IMG/VR virus record: IMGVR_UViG_3300020191_002080
Location: 1 to 28,735 of that record
Length of the DNA: 28,735 bases
Reading direction: 5' to 3' (one strand)
Source: a virus
The notes beneath the pieces were generated by a model that saw only the letters and a program-made list of their open reading frames with translations, was not told the origin of the DNA and ran no database searches. This document shows positions 1 through 8,343 of the stretch, piece after piece. Position 1 is the stretch's first letter. Each line of letters opens with the position of its first letter. The translations under genes and the position numbers were made by a program.

Positions 1-3000
1 AAAGCTAACAGTATAATGGCTAAAAGCTTGAAGCTTACAACAGATCGCTATCTAGAAAACTACCTTGAAAGTAAAGGTATGAGTCCTTTCGCTAAATCTC
101 TATCAGACACCAAGAAAGATTTAGCTCTAAAAAGTGCTGAAAAAATATGGAAAGAAGGAGGAAGCTCTCAAGTCAGTGGATATAATTTAAGCTCTGGATT
201 TATTCCTAATTTCAGATCTAAATCTCAAATGAAGAAAAACATTAAAGATGGAAGAGCTTATGAAACTTTTGTTGGTCAAATTTTTAATAGGACACCGAGC
301 TATAATGCCCCGATTGATTTTTACGGACCAGTTAGAGCTTCTGCTTCTCATTTAAAATACATTAGCCCATCTTTATCGAAAAAACATATTTCAAATAAAA
401 CCCTAGGTTATGATTTTATTGACGCTCATTCTGGCCCCGGCCACACCAGTGCTCAACTATTTAAAAAGTTTTTAAATGAAGGTATAATAGACCAAAATGA
501 TATCGATGATTATTTTGGAACTGGTGTAACTGGTGAAACTTATAAAGGTAAACCTATTGATTTAAGTTCATTTTTTACTGAAGTTAATCGCTCAGGCAAT
601 GAAGGTATAGCTAGAAAAACACACAAAGGTATACCTTTTATATATAAAAAAGATGTTTTTGGAGGTAAATCTTCTGGTTTTATTCCTAATTTCGCCAACC
701 CACTTGAAGAAGCTGTAGATAGAGAAGAAAAGGCTGGTATACCTCGTTCTCAAATTAGAATATCTAGGGACTCAAGTTTAGTTTCTCGAGGAAACCCCAT
801 GGGTCTCGGCGTTATAAATACAAGAGATGAACCTGGTGGCATTAAACAAGGAATAAATAGAGCAATAAGAATGGGCATCGATCCCAAAACTCATGGTGCC
901 AGCTCTGGATTTATACCCAATTTTAAAGAAAGTGATAACATGGGAATGGGTAAATTGTTTGCTCTTACATCATTAACTTATGCTGTTGAGGGATTTGTAT
1001 CGCAATTATCTAGCCTTGAAGAAGAAACTAGTAAAACTGTCAAGGGTATAGTTGGTGTCACTCAAGGGCTTTCTCAAGCAGTTTTAGTTGGCAGCTCTTT
1101 CAAAGAAATAGCTCAAAGCGGAGGAAAACTAGGGAAAGTATTTGGCGCGATTGGGCCCCTTGGAGCAATTGTTGCTGGTGCAATACCCGTTTTTCAAGCG
1201 GTAAAAGAAAACACTGACTGGCTGGATAATTCTCTTGATAGGTTAAATAAATCAGCAGCAAAAACATCCAAAGGTTTAGATTCTCTAACTACCGCAATTT
1301 CTCAAGCTCAAGATGTTGAGTCTACAAGAAACGAAATCACAGAACTCAACAATTCTGCATCACTAAATACATTTGATGGTCAGCTTAAAAAGTTAGAGCT
1401 TGAAACAAAGCTAGCCAAACAAAATACCGAATTGTCTAAATCTGCCAACAGTTTAAGTAAGAATTTAAATCTTTCAGGCGAAGAAGTGCAATTAATGACA
1501 TCAGGTACGACTGAAGGCATGAAAGCTTTACAAGAAGCTCAACTTCTTTACGCCAGGAAATTAAACGGAATACAAGTCAGTAAAGGGCTTCAAAGAGATG
1601 AAAGCAAAAGAGATTTTTTAGACAAAACTTTGGATGCTGGAGCCGTTAGTGCTTCATTAGGAAATTTAATGATTGATATTGCTTCTGGAAATGCTAATGT
1701 TTTTGATATGGAAAACAGTTTCCCACAATTTCAGAAATCATTGGATGCGGCAGGAAGACTTTTTGAAGATTCAGGTGTTTTTGATAGAACTGATGCATCC
1801 ATTTTAAGAGACCCTAATTCTGTGAAATCAGCTAGAATTCTAGCTGCTAGAAGCTTAGGCAGTTCGGTTTCCATGAATGAATCCGCCCAAGGTATACTAG
1901 ACATAAATCCAAATTTAAGTGGTAGTAAATATCTTGAAGGTATTAAGAAAAATGTTGAAATTGCACTTAAATCTGGAGATGCAGGTCAGGAAGGGGCGGC
2001 TGTTCAAATCCAACAAATACTAGAAGGAATAGGTGATGATCCTAGTTTACAAAAAGAAGGTAGCGAAGACCTTAAAGCAATATACGGTCTTCTTAAAAAA
2101 TACAAATCAGAACTAGAAAAAGATGTAGCAACCAGAAAAGGAGACCTCGAACAGTCTAGAAAAATGGCTGCCATTCGAGCTCAAATGTCTACAATCATCG
2201 AGCGACAATTTCAGGCGGAAAAAAATAGACTAGATATAATTTCAGCTCAGCAAGGTTTAGATTCCTACACAAAAGACCTTGATAATCAATACAAAATCAA
2301 AGCAGGCATTGTTACTAAATCCAATCAAGTTGAAATGGAGATGGCAGCCAAACGAAAAGCAAGTGACGAAAGGTATGCCAATGAGCTTGCCAATATAAAT
2401 AACGAACGAATCAAAGCGTTGAGATCTGAAATCTCAAAATTTTCTGGTAAAACTAGTAATGCTTTTAAAGCGGATACGTTTGCTATAGACCCAGATACAG
2501 GCAAAGGTCTTACTGGTAAAGAGAAAATAGATGCAGAAGACAAAGCCTTTTTGAAACAAAAACAATCAATAGTTAAAACATTACAAAACACTGGAAACGC
2601 CGATCAAAATTTCACAAATCAAGTACTTGACGCTAAAGAATTTGATGAAGTTAAAATAAGAATAACTCAATGGTTACAACATCTAACCTCTACTGGCAAA
2701 GCCGCAGAGACAATCGCATCCCTGCAAGGCGAAATTTTTGATGAAAATGCTAATGTATTACAAAATCTCGACAATATTAACACAAACTCTGCGTTAAGTG
2801 TGGCTAAATCCGCTCAATTAAAAAATATCGAAGATAAAAAGAATGATGCATCAGAAGACGAAATTAATATGCGACTAGGAACATTGGGGTATGTAAAGAA
2901 AGAATTAAATAGAATTAAAAATACTCCAACCAACAAATTGAATGACGTTATTTCAGAAAATTTAAAAATTAGTAAGGGTCTATCTGACATTGAGTACCAG

Positions 3001-6000
3001 AATTTAAAAAATAGACAAATATATACTCGTGACGGACAAGGACTTTTAGAACTTCAAGAAGAACAGAAATCGATTGCCCACACAAGTGTAATGAAAGAGT
3101 ATGAATCACTTTTTATTACTGGTCAACGTTTAGCAGCCGAAGAAGAATTAAGAAAAAAGTACGGCGAATATAAAGGCATTATAGAGCAAAAAGTTGCCAA
3201 TGAAATAAAAACTATGGGTTTTACTGCTGAAGATGACACAGAGCTCCTAAAGCAACAAAGAGATCAAAAATATTTTTCCATTAAAGCTGACACTGATTAT
3301 ACATTGGCAGTTAATGCTGCTGCAAGAGCTCAAGAAGAATTTAACGCTAATTTAGATAATGGCAGGTTCTTACTAGATGCTAAGCACGAAATGGCTGAAG
3401 CAGAAAGAGATTACACAAGAACACTAGTAAAATTAAAAGCCAAACTTGCAGACAACTTCTTTTTCGAAGAAGGCCAAAGATCTGTAGACATGAAAAAGAG
3501 TACCGATCAAAGTGAAATGCAAAAACTTAAGGGCGAAAGGTCTGCTTACGAACAAAGGGGTGCCGGAGTAAGAGTTGCAGAAAAAGACCTTGAAATTGCC
3601 CGTAAACAAAAAGAAATAAATCTAGAGCTTGGTAAAGAAGCTCTATTCAGAGATACAATCACAGAAAGAATAAAAGAAAACAACCTTGCACTTGAGAGAT
3701 TTGGCGAAACTCTAGCCAATACAACTTTTGATGCCGTTGAAACTGGTTTTCAAGATTTATTTAAAAATATTACAGAAGGCACAATGTCTATGGGAGACTC
3801 TATAAAAAGTTTTGCTGGCGGCATAGCCAAAGCTGTTGGTGATGCCTTAACTGCTAGAGCCACAAAACAAATTACTACAGGAATAATGGAGCTTTTTGAT
3901 TTCAAGAATTCAGGCGGCTTAATTAAAGGTTATGCTTCTGGCGGAACCGTTGGTGGCTCCAATAAAGTCCCAGCAATGTTAACTAATGGTGAGTATGTTG
4001 TAAAGAAAAAAATTGTTGATCGCCTAGGCATTAATACTTTTGATAATATAAATAAATCTGGAACACTAGATGACTTATACAATCAACCAAACGAAGATCT
4101 TTTTGACTTACAAACTGAAGGTGCATCTCAAATGCCTCAAATTACACAAATGTCAAGTGGGGGACTTTTAGGTCAACATTTATTCACTAAAGATAACACG
4201 GTTGATTCAGGTTCTGCACAATATACAGATCAAGGCGTAATGAGCCCAGATCAAATGCATTCACTAGATCAAACTATCAGTAGGTTTAACGGTGGAGTAG
4301 TTAGTTTATTACAACATTTTAGAGATGGATCAACTGGTGGAGTTCAAGAAAAAAAATCCTGGGTCCAAGAAAAATGGCAAGCAACTAAATCTCATTTTAC
4401 TAGCGATGAAGCTAAAGATGCCTACCAGGATATTGCTGAAGGCGGTGGCTATATGCTAGGTAAATATTTAGGCAGCGACAAGTCAAATAAAAACAGCAAA
4501 GACAATGCTCCGATAGCTCCCGAACAATACAAAAAATTAAACGTTTCCTCTGCTCTGGATATTGACCCACAAAGCAATATGATGAGTGGCAGATTTAAAG
4601 CTAACGACCAGTACAGAAAAGATTACGGCCAATATTTGTTAGATAAATACGAATATGACATAGATCAAAAAAATCAAAAAGTATTAAATAGAATGAATCA
4701 ACTCAACAGTCTGGCAACCGGTTTCACAAGTATGATTGCTGCTAAAGGCTTAGGCAAACAACTTGACATAATGAAAGACGGAATGAAAGGCGGGATGTCT
4801 AACAAAGAATATCGAGCAAGTATGAAAAATCTACCCAAAGGTTGGGAACATAAGGGTTTTGTTAATCCTCCAAAAACAATGAATAAAGAAGGAGGTTCAT
4901 CTACTGCTCAAAAAGTTGGCAGTAAAACTATAGATATCAGTGGTTCTGGAGCTATATCTGGAGGCGGTAGTCAAAATAAAATTACAACTACATCTCAAGA
5001 ATTTGCAAATTATCAATCAAAGACCTACTCTAGAAATTTCAGCTCCAATATGCAAGACCTTTATGATAACATTTACAACAGCAATGAGATGAATAATGGG
5101 GGCGTAGTATCTTCGACTTTAAGCCATTTTAACCGTGGTGGATCTGTGAATAGTTCTGTACTTAACAGTAATCCATACTCTTATTTTAACCGTGGTGGAT
5201 CTGTGAATAGTTCTGTACTTAACAGTAATCCATACTCTTACTTTAACCGTGGCGGATCTGTGAGTAGCTCTGTATCACACAGTAATCCATACTCTTACTT
5301 TAACCGTGGTGGATCTGTGAATAGTTCTGTACTTAACAGTAATCCATACTCTTACTTTAACCGTGGCGGATCTGTGAGTAGCTCTGTATCACACAGCAAT
5401 CCATACTCTTATTTTAACCGTGGTGGATCTGTGAATAGTTCTGTACTTAACAGTAATCCATACTCTTACTTTAACCGTGGTGGATCCGTCAACAGTTCTG
5501 TATCACACAGTAATCCATACTCTTACTTTAACCGTGGCGGCTCCGTAAACAGTTCTGTATCACACAGCAACCCATATTCTTACTTTAACCGTGGTGGATC
5601 CGTCAATAGTTCTGTACTTAACAGCAACCCATACTCTTATTTTAACCGTGGTGGATCTGTAAGTAGCTCTGTATCACACAGCAATCCATACTCTTACTTT
5701 AACCGTGGTGGATCCGTCAATAGTTCTGTACTTAACAGCAATCCATACTCTTATTTTAACCGTGGCGGCTCCGTAAACAGTTCTGTATCACACAGCAACC
5801 CATATTCTTACTTTAACCGTGGTGGATCTGTAAGTAGCTCTGTATCACACAGCAATCCATACTCTTACTTTAACCGTGGTGGATCTGTCAACAATTCCTC
5901 TTGGACTGTTAATCCATACTCTTATTTTAACCGTGGTGGTTCTGTTAGTTACAATAACTCCTCAGTTAATTCTCATTCCATGCAATATATGAGCGGAGGA

Positions 6001-6381
6001 GGTAAAGTTAAAGGCCCAGGAGGCATAGATAAAGTTGGACCTGTAATGCTTGATAAAGGCGAATATGTTATAAAAGCATCTAGCGTTCAGAATGTAGAAA
6101 AAAAATACCCAGGATTCTTTAATAAATTAAATTCAATGAAAATGAATAAAGGTGGAGTGGTTCAATCAAACAGCGACCCTATATCTAATATATCAAATGA
6201 TACAAATAATTCATCCAATTCTTCGAGCAATGTTACTGTCAACATTAATGTTTCGTCGGAAGGTTCAGCTCAAGTTGATGGTGGAAATTCAAATCAAAAA
6301 GAGTTTGCAAGTAAAATCAAAGAGGCTGTAGTCGGTATAATTGCTCAAGAAAAAAGAGTAGGAGGTATGTTGCGTGGCTAA
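1..6381 (+). CDS. Tail tape measure protein (lambda gpH-like), open at left edge
   Basis: Sets tail length and is ejected with the DNA in long-tailed phages. The frame is open from base 1; the first in-frame ATG is at 16, with no ribosome site, so the true start may lie upstream. From the ATG (2121 residues): SSGFIPNF motifs at 59-66, 219-226 and 296-303 separate two compact N-terminal segments; a hydrophobic stretch lies at 375-396; a charged, largely helical body runs to about 1235; a lambda-H-type end follows (about 1236-1295). Then come Gly-rich segments with two copies of a PAML/PVML..GEYV[VI]K motif, at about 1319-1330 and 2009-2020, common near the ends of tape measure proteins. Between these copies lies a 15-copy, 19-residue repeat (1705-1989). 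Position just before M-, L-, K- and J-like genes agrees with the call. Family call is firm; the functions of the N-terminal inserts are unknown. Confidence 0.9.
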   Translation, partial: KANSIMAKSLKLTTDRYLENYLESKGMSPFAKSLSDTKKDLALKSAEKIWKEGGSSQVSGYNLSSGFIPNFRSKSQMKKNIKDGRAYETFVGQIFNRTPSYNAPIDFYGPVRASASHLKYISPSLSKKHISNKTLGYDFIDAHSGPGHTSAQLFKKFLNEGIIDQNDIDDYFGTGVTGETYKGKPIDLSSFFTEVNRSGNEGIARKTHKGIPFIYKKDVFGGKSSGFIPNFANPLEEAVDREEKAGIPRSQIRISRDSSLVSRGNPMGLGVINTRDEPGGIKQGINRAIRMGIDPKTHGASSGFIPNFKESDNMGMGKLFALTSLTYAVEGFVSQLSSLEEETSKTVKGIVGVTQGLSQAVLVGSSFKEIAQSGGKLGKVFGAIGPLGAIVAGAIPVFQAVKENTDWLDNSLDRLNKSAAKTSKGLDSLTTAISQAQDVESTRNEITELNNSASLNTFDGQLKKLELETKLAKQNTELSKSANSLSKNLNLSGEEVQLMTSGTTEGMKALQEAQLLYARKLNGIQVSKGLQRDESKRDFLDKTLDAGAVSASLGNLMIDIASGNANVFDMENSFPQFQKSLDAAGRLFEDSGVFDRTDASILRDPNSVKSARILAARSLGSSVSMNESAQGILDINPNLSGSKYLEGIKKNVEIALKSGDAGQEGAAVQIQQILEGIGDDPSLQKEGSEDLKAIYGLLKKYKSELEKDVATRKGDLEQSRKMAAIRAQMSTIIERQFQAEKNRLDIISAQQGLDSYTKDLDNQYKIKAGIVTKSNQVEMEMAAKRKASDERYANELANINNERIKALRSEISKFSGKTSNAFKADTFAIDPDTGKGLTGKEKIDAEDKAFLKQKQSIVKTLQNTGNADQNFTNQVLDAKEFDEVKIRITQWLQHLTSTGKAAETIASLQGEIFDENANVLQNLDNINTNSALSVAKSAQLKNIEDKKNDASEDEINMRLGTLGYVKKELNRIKNTPTNKLNDVISENLKISKGLSDIEYQNLKNRQIYTRDGQGLLELQEEQKSIAHTSVMKEYESLFITGQRLAAEEELRKKYGEYKGIIEQKVANEIKTMGFTAEDDTELLKQQRDQKYFSIKADTDYTLAVNAAARAQEEFNANLDNGRFLLDAKHEMAEAERDYTRTLVKLKAKLADNFFFEEGQRSVDMKKSTDQSEMQKLKGERSAYEQRGAGVRVAEKDLEIARKQKEINLELGKEALFRDTITERIKENNLALERFGETLANTTFDAVETGFQDLFKNITEGTMSMGDSIKSFAGGIAKAVGDALTARATKQITTGIMELFDFKNSGGLIKGYASGGTVGGSNKVPAMLTNGEYVVKKKIVDRLGINTFDNINKSGTLDDLYNQPNEDLFDLQTEGASQMPQITQMSSGGLLGQHLFTKDNTVDSGSAQYTDQGVMSPDQMHSLDQTISRFNGGVVSLLQHFRDGSTGGVQEKKSWVQEKWQATKSHFTSDEAKDAYQDIAEGGGYMLGKYLGSDKSNKNSKDNAPIAPEQYKKLNVSSALDIDPQSNMMSGRFKANDQYRKDYGQYLLDKYEYDIDQKNQKVLNRMNQLNSLATGFTSMIAAKGLGKQLDIMKDGMKGGMSNKEYRASMKNLPKGWEHKGFVNPPKTMNKEGGSSTAQKVGSKTIDISGSGAISGGGSQNKITTTSQEFANYQSKTYSRNFSSNMQDLYDNIYNSNEMNNGGVVSSTLSHFNRGGSVNSSVLNSNPYSYFNRGGSVNSSVLNSNPYSYFNRGGSVSSSVSHSNPYSYFNRGGSVNSSVLNSNPYSYFNRGGSVSSSVSHSNPYSYFNRGGSVNSSVLNSNPYSYFNRGGSVNSSVSHSNPYSYFNRGGSVNSSVSHSNPYSYFNRGGSVNSSVLNSNPYSYFNRGGSVSSSVSHSNPYSYFNRGGSVNSSVLNSNPYSYFNRGGSVNSSVSHSNPYSYFNRGGSVSSSVSHSNPYSYFNRGGSVNNSSWTVNPYSYFNRGGSVSYNNSSVNSHSMQYMSGGGKVKGPGGIDKVGPVMLDKGEYVIKASSVQNVEKKYPGFFNKLNSMKMNKGGVVQSNSDPISNISNDTNNSSNSSSNVTVNINVSSEGSAQVDGGNSNQKEFASKIKEAVVGIIAQEKRVGGMLRG
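190..924 (+). repeat. Three dispersed SSGFIPNF motifs bounding inserted domains of the tape measure protein
   Basis: The eight-residue motif SSGFIPNF is encoded at 190-213, 670-693 and 901-924. The DNA copies differ at synonymous positions, so these are old protein-level repeats. The first interval (152 residues) contains GRAYETFVGQIFN and APIDF; the second (69 residues) contains a block from about DREEKAGIPRSQIRI to NTRDEPGG. From memory, motifs of this GFIPNF type recur in long tail proteins of marine phages, where they seem to act as spacers between swapped domains. Function is inferred only. Confidence 0.7.
5128..5982 (+). repeat. 15-copy, 57-base in-frame tandem repeat in the tape measure gene
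   Basis: The core codons for FNRGG recur exactly every 57 bases, with the Asn codon at 5131, 5188, 5245 and so on to 5929. The 19-residue unit reads FNRGGSVxSSVxxSNPYSY. Two main versions mix along the array: one with SVLNSNPYSY and one with SVSHSNPYSY; copies 14 and 15 have diverged. Some neighbouring units are almost identical in DNA, which points to recent duplication by unequal recombination or slippage. Single ancestors of the motif, such as MNNGGVV, RFNGGVV and MNKGGVV, lie outside the array in the same protein. Length variation would be expected here, in register with codons. Confidence 0.97.
6360..6366 (+). promoter_or_regulatory. Shine-Dalgarno AGGAGGT selecting a GTG start at 6374
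   Basis: AGGAGGT ends seven bases before the GTG at 6374. It lies inside the last codons of the tape measure gene. It is the only near-perfect ribosome site among the gene starts here, so it may be partly accidental, since the same bases encode Val-Gly-Gly. It still favours GTG 6374, and no better start in that frame is visible. Confidence 0.6.
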
Positions 6382-7177
6382 CAAAAGCTCTATATCCAAC
6401 TATGAACAAAAGCTTTATATAGATGGCATTGAAGCTCTTGGTGTTACTAGTATAGATGGAGGTTATGAAATCAGTGAAGACCCAATATATATCCTAGGTA
6501 AAGGTTTTACATATGGCGTAAAACAAGGAGCAATAGTTGGAAATTTTCAAGTCTCTAAATACTACATAGGAGATGAAATTTTATTGTCTTACACAGGAGA
6601 TAAAGCTATGAATGGTAGCATTAACTACGAAGGCAAAACATTTGGATTTGAAGATGCATATTTAAGCGAATACTCTTTAAGTTGCGGAATAGGTCAAATA
6701 CCTACAGCAAGCGCACAACTTCAAGTTTACGGGGATATTGGTTCTGGCATCGATCATTTTGGCAACGAACCCGTCCCAGAAATACAAATACCTAATCAAG
6801 GCTCTATACAGATAAATGTAGATGGTTTTGAAAGTAATAGGGTTTCTGATTTTTCTTATACTATGCGAATGAATAGAACTCCAGTATATGCAATTGGCTC
6901 TCCTTTCCCAGTAACTGTCCATCAACAATTCCCAGTTATTCAAGAATGTTCGTTTACTCTTGAGATTTTTGATTATGAAATCAATCAGCTTAAATCTTCT
7001 TTAATTAAACCAATATCCCAAGATCTAAGTATAAGTTTAAATAACCCTATTAGCGATTTAAATATTAATACATTTACATTGAAGGACGCTAAGCTTACTA
7101 ATCAATCCTTAAATTCAACTTCTGATACAGTGATGATTGCTAATTTAACTTACAGTGCATATATAAATAAGAGATGA
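6374..7177 (+). CDS. Putative phage tail structural protein, paralog of the next gene
   Basis: A 267-residue, beta-rich protein without signal peptide or membrane segment. The start is GTG with a strong ribosome site; it overlaps the tape measure gene by eight bases. The N-terminus has a pattern (IDGIEALGVTSIDGGYEI, 16-33; FQVSKYY at 58-64; a following DEILLSYTGD) that I associate with tail tube or tail-tube-like proteins. Residues 90-120 and 157-175 match residues 199-229 and 271-289 of the next gene product (for example DAYLSEYSLS against NAYLSSFAFS, and MNRTPVYAIG against INRVPKYSLP). Lambda has no gene between H and M, so this pair is extra. A role in the tail-tip ring or distal tail is inferred from position; the exact family is not settled. 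Confidence 0.6.
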   Translation: MANKSSISNYEQKLYIDGIEALGVTSIDGGYEISEDPIYILGKGFTYGVKQGAIVGNFQVSKYYIGDEILLSYTGDKAMNGSINYEGKTFGFEDAYLSEYSLSCGIGQIPTASAQLQVYGDIGSGIDHFGNEPVPEIQIPNQGSIQINVDGFESNRVSDFSYTMRMNRTPVYAIGSPFPVTVHQQFPVIQECSFTLEIFDYEINQLKSSLIKPISQDLSISLNNPISDLNINTFTLKDAKLTNQSLNSTSDTVMIANLTYSAYINKR

Positions 7178-8343
7178 GTTTATTACCTTACGAAAATGTA
7201 CCTCTGTATCTTGCCGAAAAAGGTAAAGAGGGTGAGTACATCTTTGCAGAAAGAGCTTCACTGAACCTTAATCAATCAGTTTCAGTAGATCGTCAGATGG
7301 ACGATAACATTATTCAAATAGCTGCATATAGTGATGGGTCAACTATAGATTACTCTAGCCATACTTTTTTACCTAATGAAGATACCTTAATTACTTTAGG
7401 GCCAATAGGTGGTCCTCCGAAACCTATAGCTACTTCAATTTATTCCATAGAAAAAGATTCAAAAATAACATTTCCTAATGGAAAGCATTTATATTTTTCT
7501 AAAGAAATACGACCTTCAGGTAATGATTATGTGATTGAAGTTTATGCAAAGAGTGGGGGTTGGAGTTTAGATGAAAATGAATGTCAAAATGGATACTTTA
7601 ACCCAGAATTAGGTTATTCAGCAAAATCTCCAATAGAAGGTTCACTAGCAGTTGACTTTTATTTAAACACGGGAAACATGCCGAATTTTTTTAATATAAC
7701 TGGAATAGCTGACCCAACTAAATACCCTCCAATATCCAACGAATCAATAACTGGATTTTTGGGAGATTTTGAATTTCAGAATGCCTACTTATCTTCTTTC
7801 GCTTTTTCTGTTTCAGCTAATGCGATAGTTCAAGCTTCGGCTAGTTTTCAAATTTATGGTTTAATTAAAAAAAATACCGAGTTATCTAAAAACTATTATT
7901 CTTCAAGCTTGTATCAACAACAATCTATACCTCATGGTGAGAAAAGTCAAATCATAGGCATAAAAGCTTTAGGAATGGATTACGCCACTTCATTTTCTTA
8001 CTCCGCTCAAATTAATAGAGTTCCCAAATATTCATTACCAGAAGATGATGAAATTCCTGAATTTGGATTCGTTCCTTCTAGAGTCTCAAAAAGAGAGACT
8101 ACAGTATCTGTAAGTATAGAAGGCACAAATATAGATCCATCTATTATTAACAAAGCTTCAAAAAGAGAGAATGTTGAAATTTCATGTGAGCTATACGACC
8201 TTTCTTATCAAAACTATAAAAATAATTCGGCAGGTTTTATGCAAAAATTTGTTTGTAATGGAATGGTTGATAGCGAATCAATTTCTATCAACTCACTAGG
8301 CTTTCTAGAGGGTTCCTTTTCTATAACAAAATACATACAGTAA
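7174..8343 (+). CDS. Putative phage tail structural protein, larger paralog of the preceding gene
   Basis: A 389-residue protein whose ATG overlaps the previous stop in an ATGA junction, suggesting translational coupling. Residues 199-229 (FEFQNAYLSSFAFSVS onward, ending FQIYG) and 271-289 resemble the corresponding parts of the gene before it, so the two probably arose by duplication. It is about 120 residues longer, mainly through extra N-terminal sequence with a segment at 92-135 (SIEKDSKITFPNGKHLYFS and onward) that looks like a separate small beta domain. No catalytic motif, signal peptide or membrane segment is visible. Position among tail-tip genes makes a virion role likely. It could form a hetero-oligomer or consecutive rings with its paralog, which is inference. 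Confidence 0.55.
   Translation: MSLLPYENVPLYLAEKGKEGEYIFAERASLNLNQSVSVDRQMDDNIIQIAAYSDGSTIDYSSHTFLPNEDTLITLGPIGGPPKPIATSIYSIEKDSKITFPNGKHLYFSKEIRPSGNDYVIEVYAKSGGWSLDENECQNGYFNPELGYSAKSPIEGSLAVDFYLNTGNMPNFFNITGIADPTKYPPISNESITGFLGDFEFQNAYLSSFAFSVSANAIVQASASFQIYGLIKKNTELSKNYYSSSLYQQQSIPHGEKSQIIGIKALGMDYATSFSYSAQINRVPKYSLPEDDEIPEFGFVPSRVSKRETTVSVSIEGTNIDPSIINKASKRENVEISCELYDLSYQNYKNNSAGFMQKFVCNGMVDSESISINSLGFLEGSFSITKYIQ

Noticed and set aside
241-330. Possible nuclease active site (GRAYE, PIDF) in the tape measure N-terminus
   Set aside because: Only the first acidic positions fit a PD-(D/E)XK pattern; I see no following E-x-K, so no enzyme is called.
5128-5982. Regular spacing reminiscent of a CRISPR array
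   Set aside because: The whole 57-base unit is repeated without unique spacers, it is in frame inside a large gene, and no cas genes are present.
7162-7169. TATAAATA, like a T4-type late promoter
   Set aside because: It lies inside coding sequence four bases before an ATG, leaving no leader, and such strings are expected by chance in AT-rich DNA.
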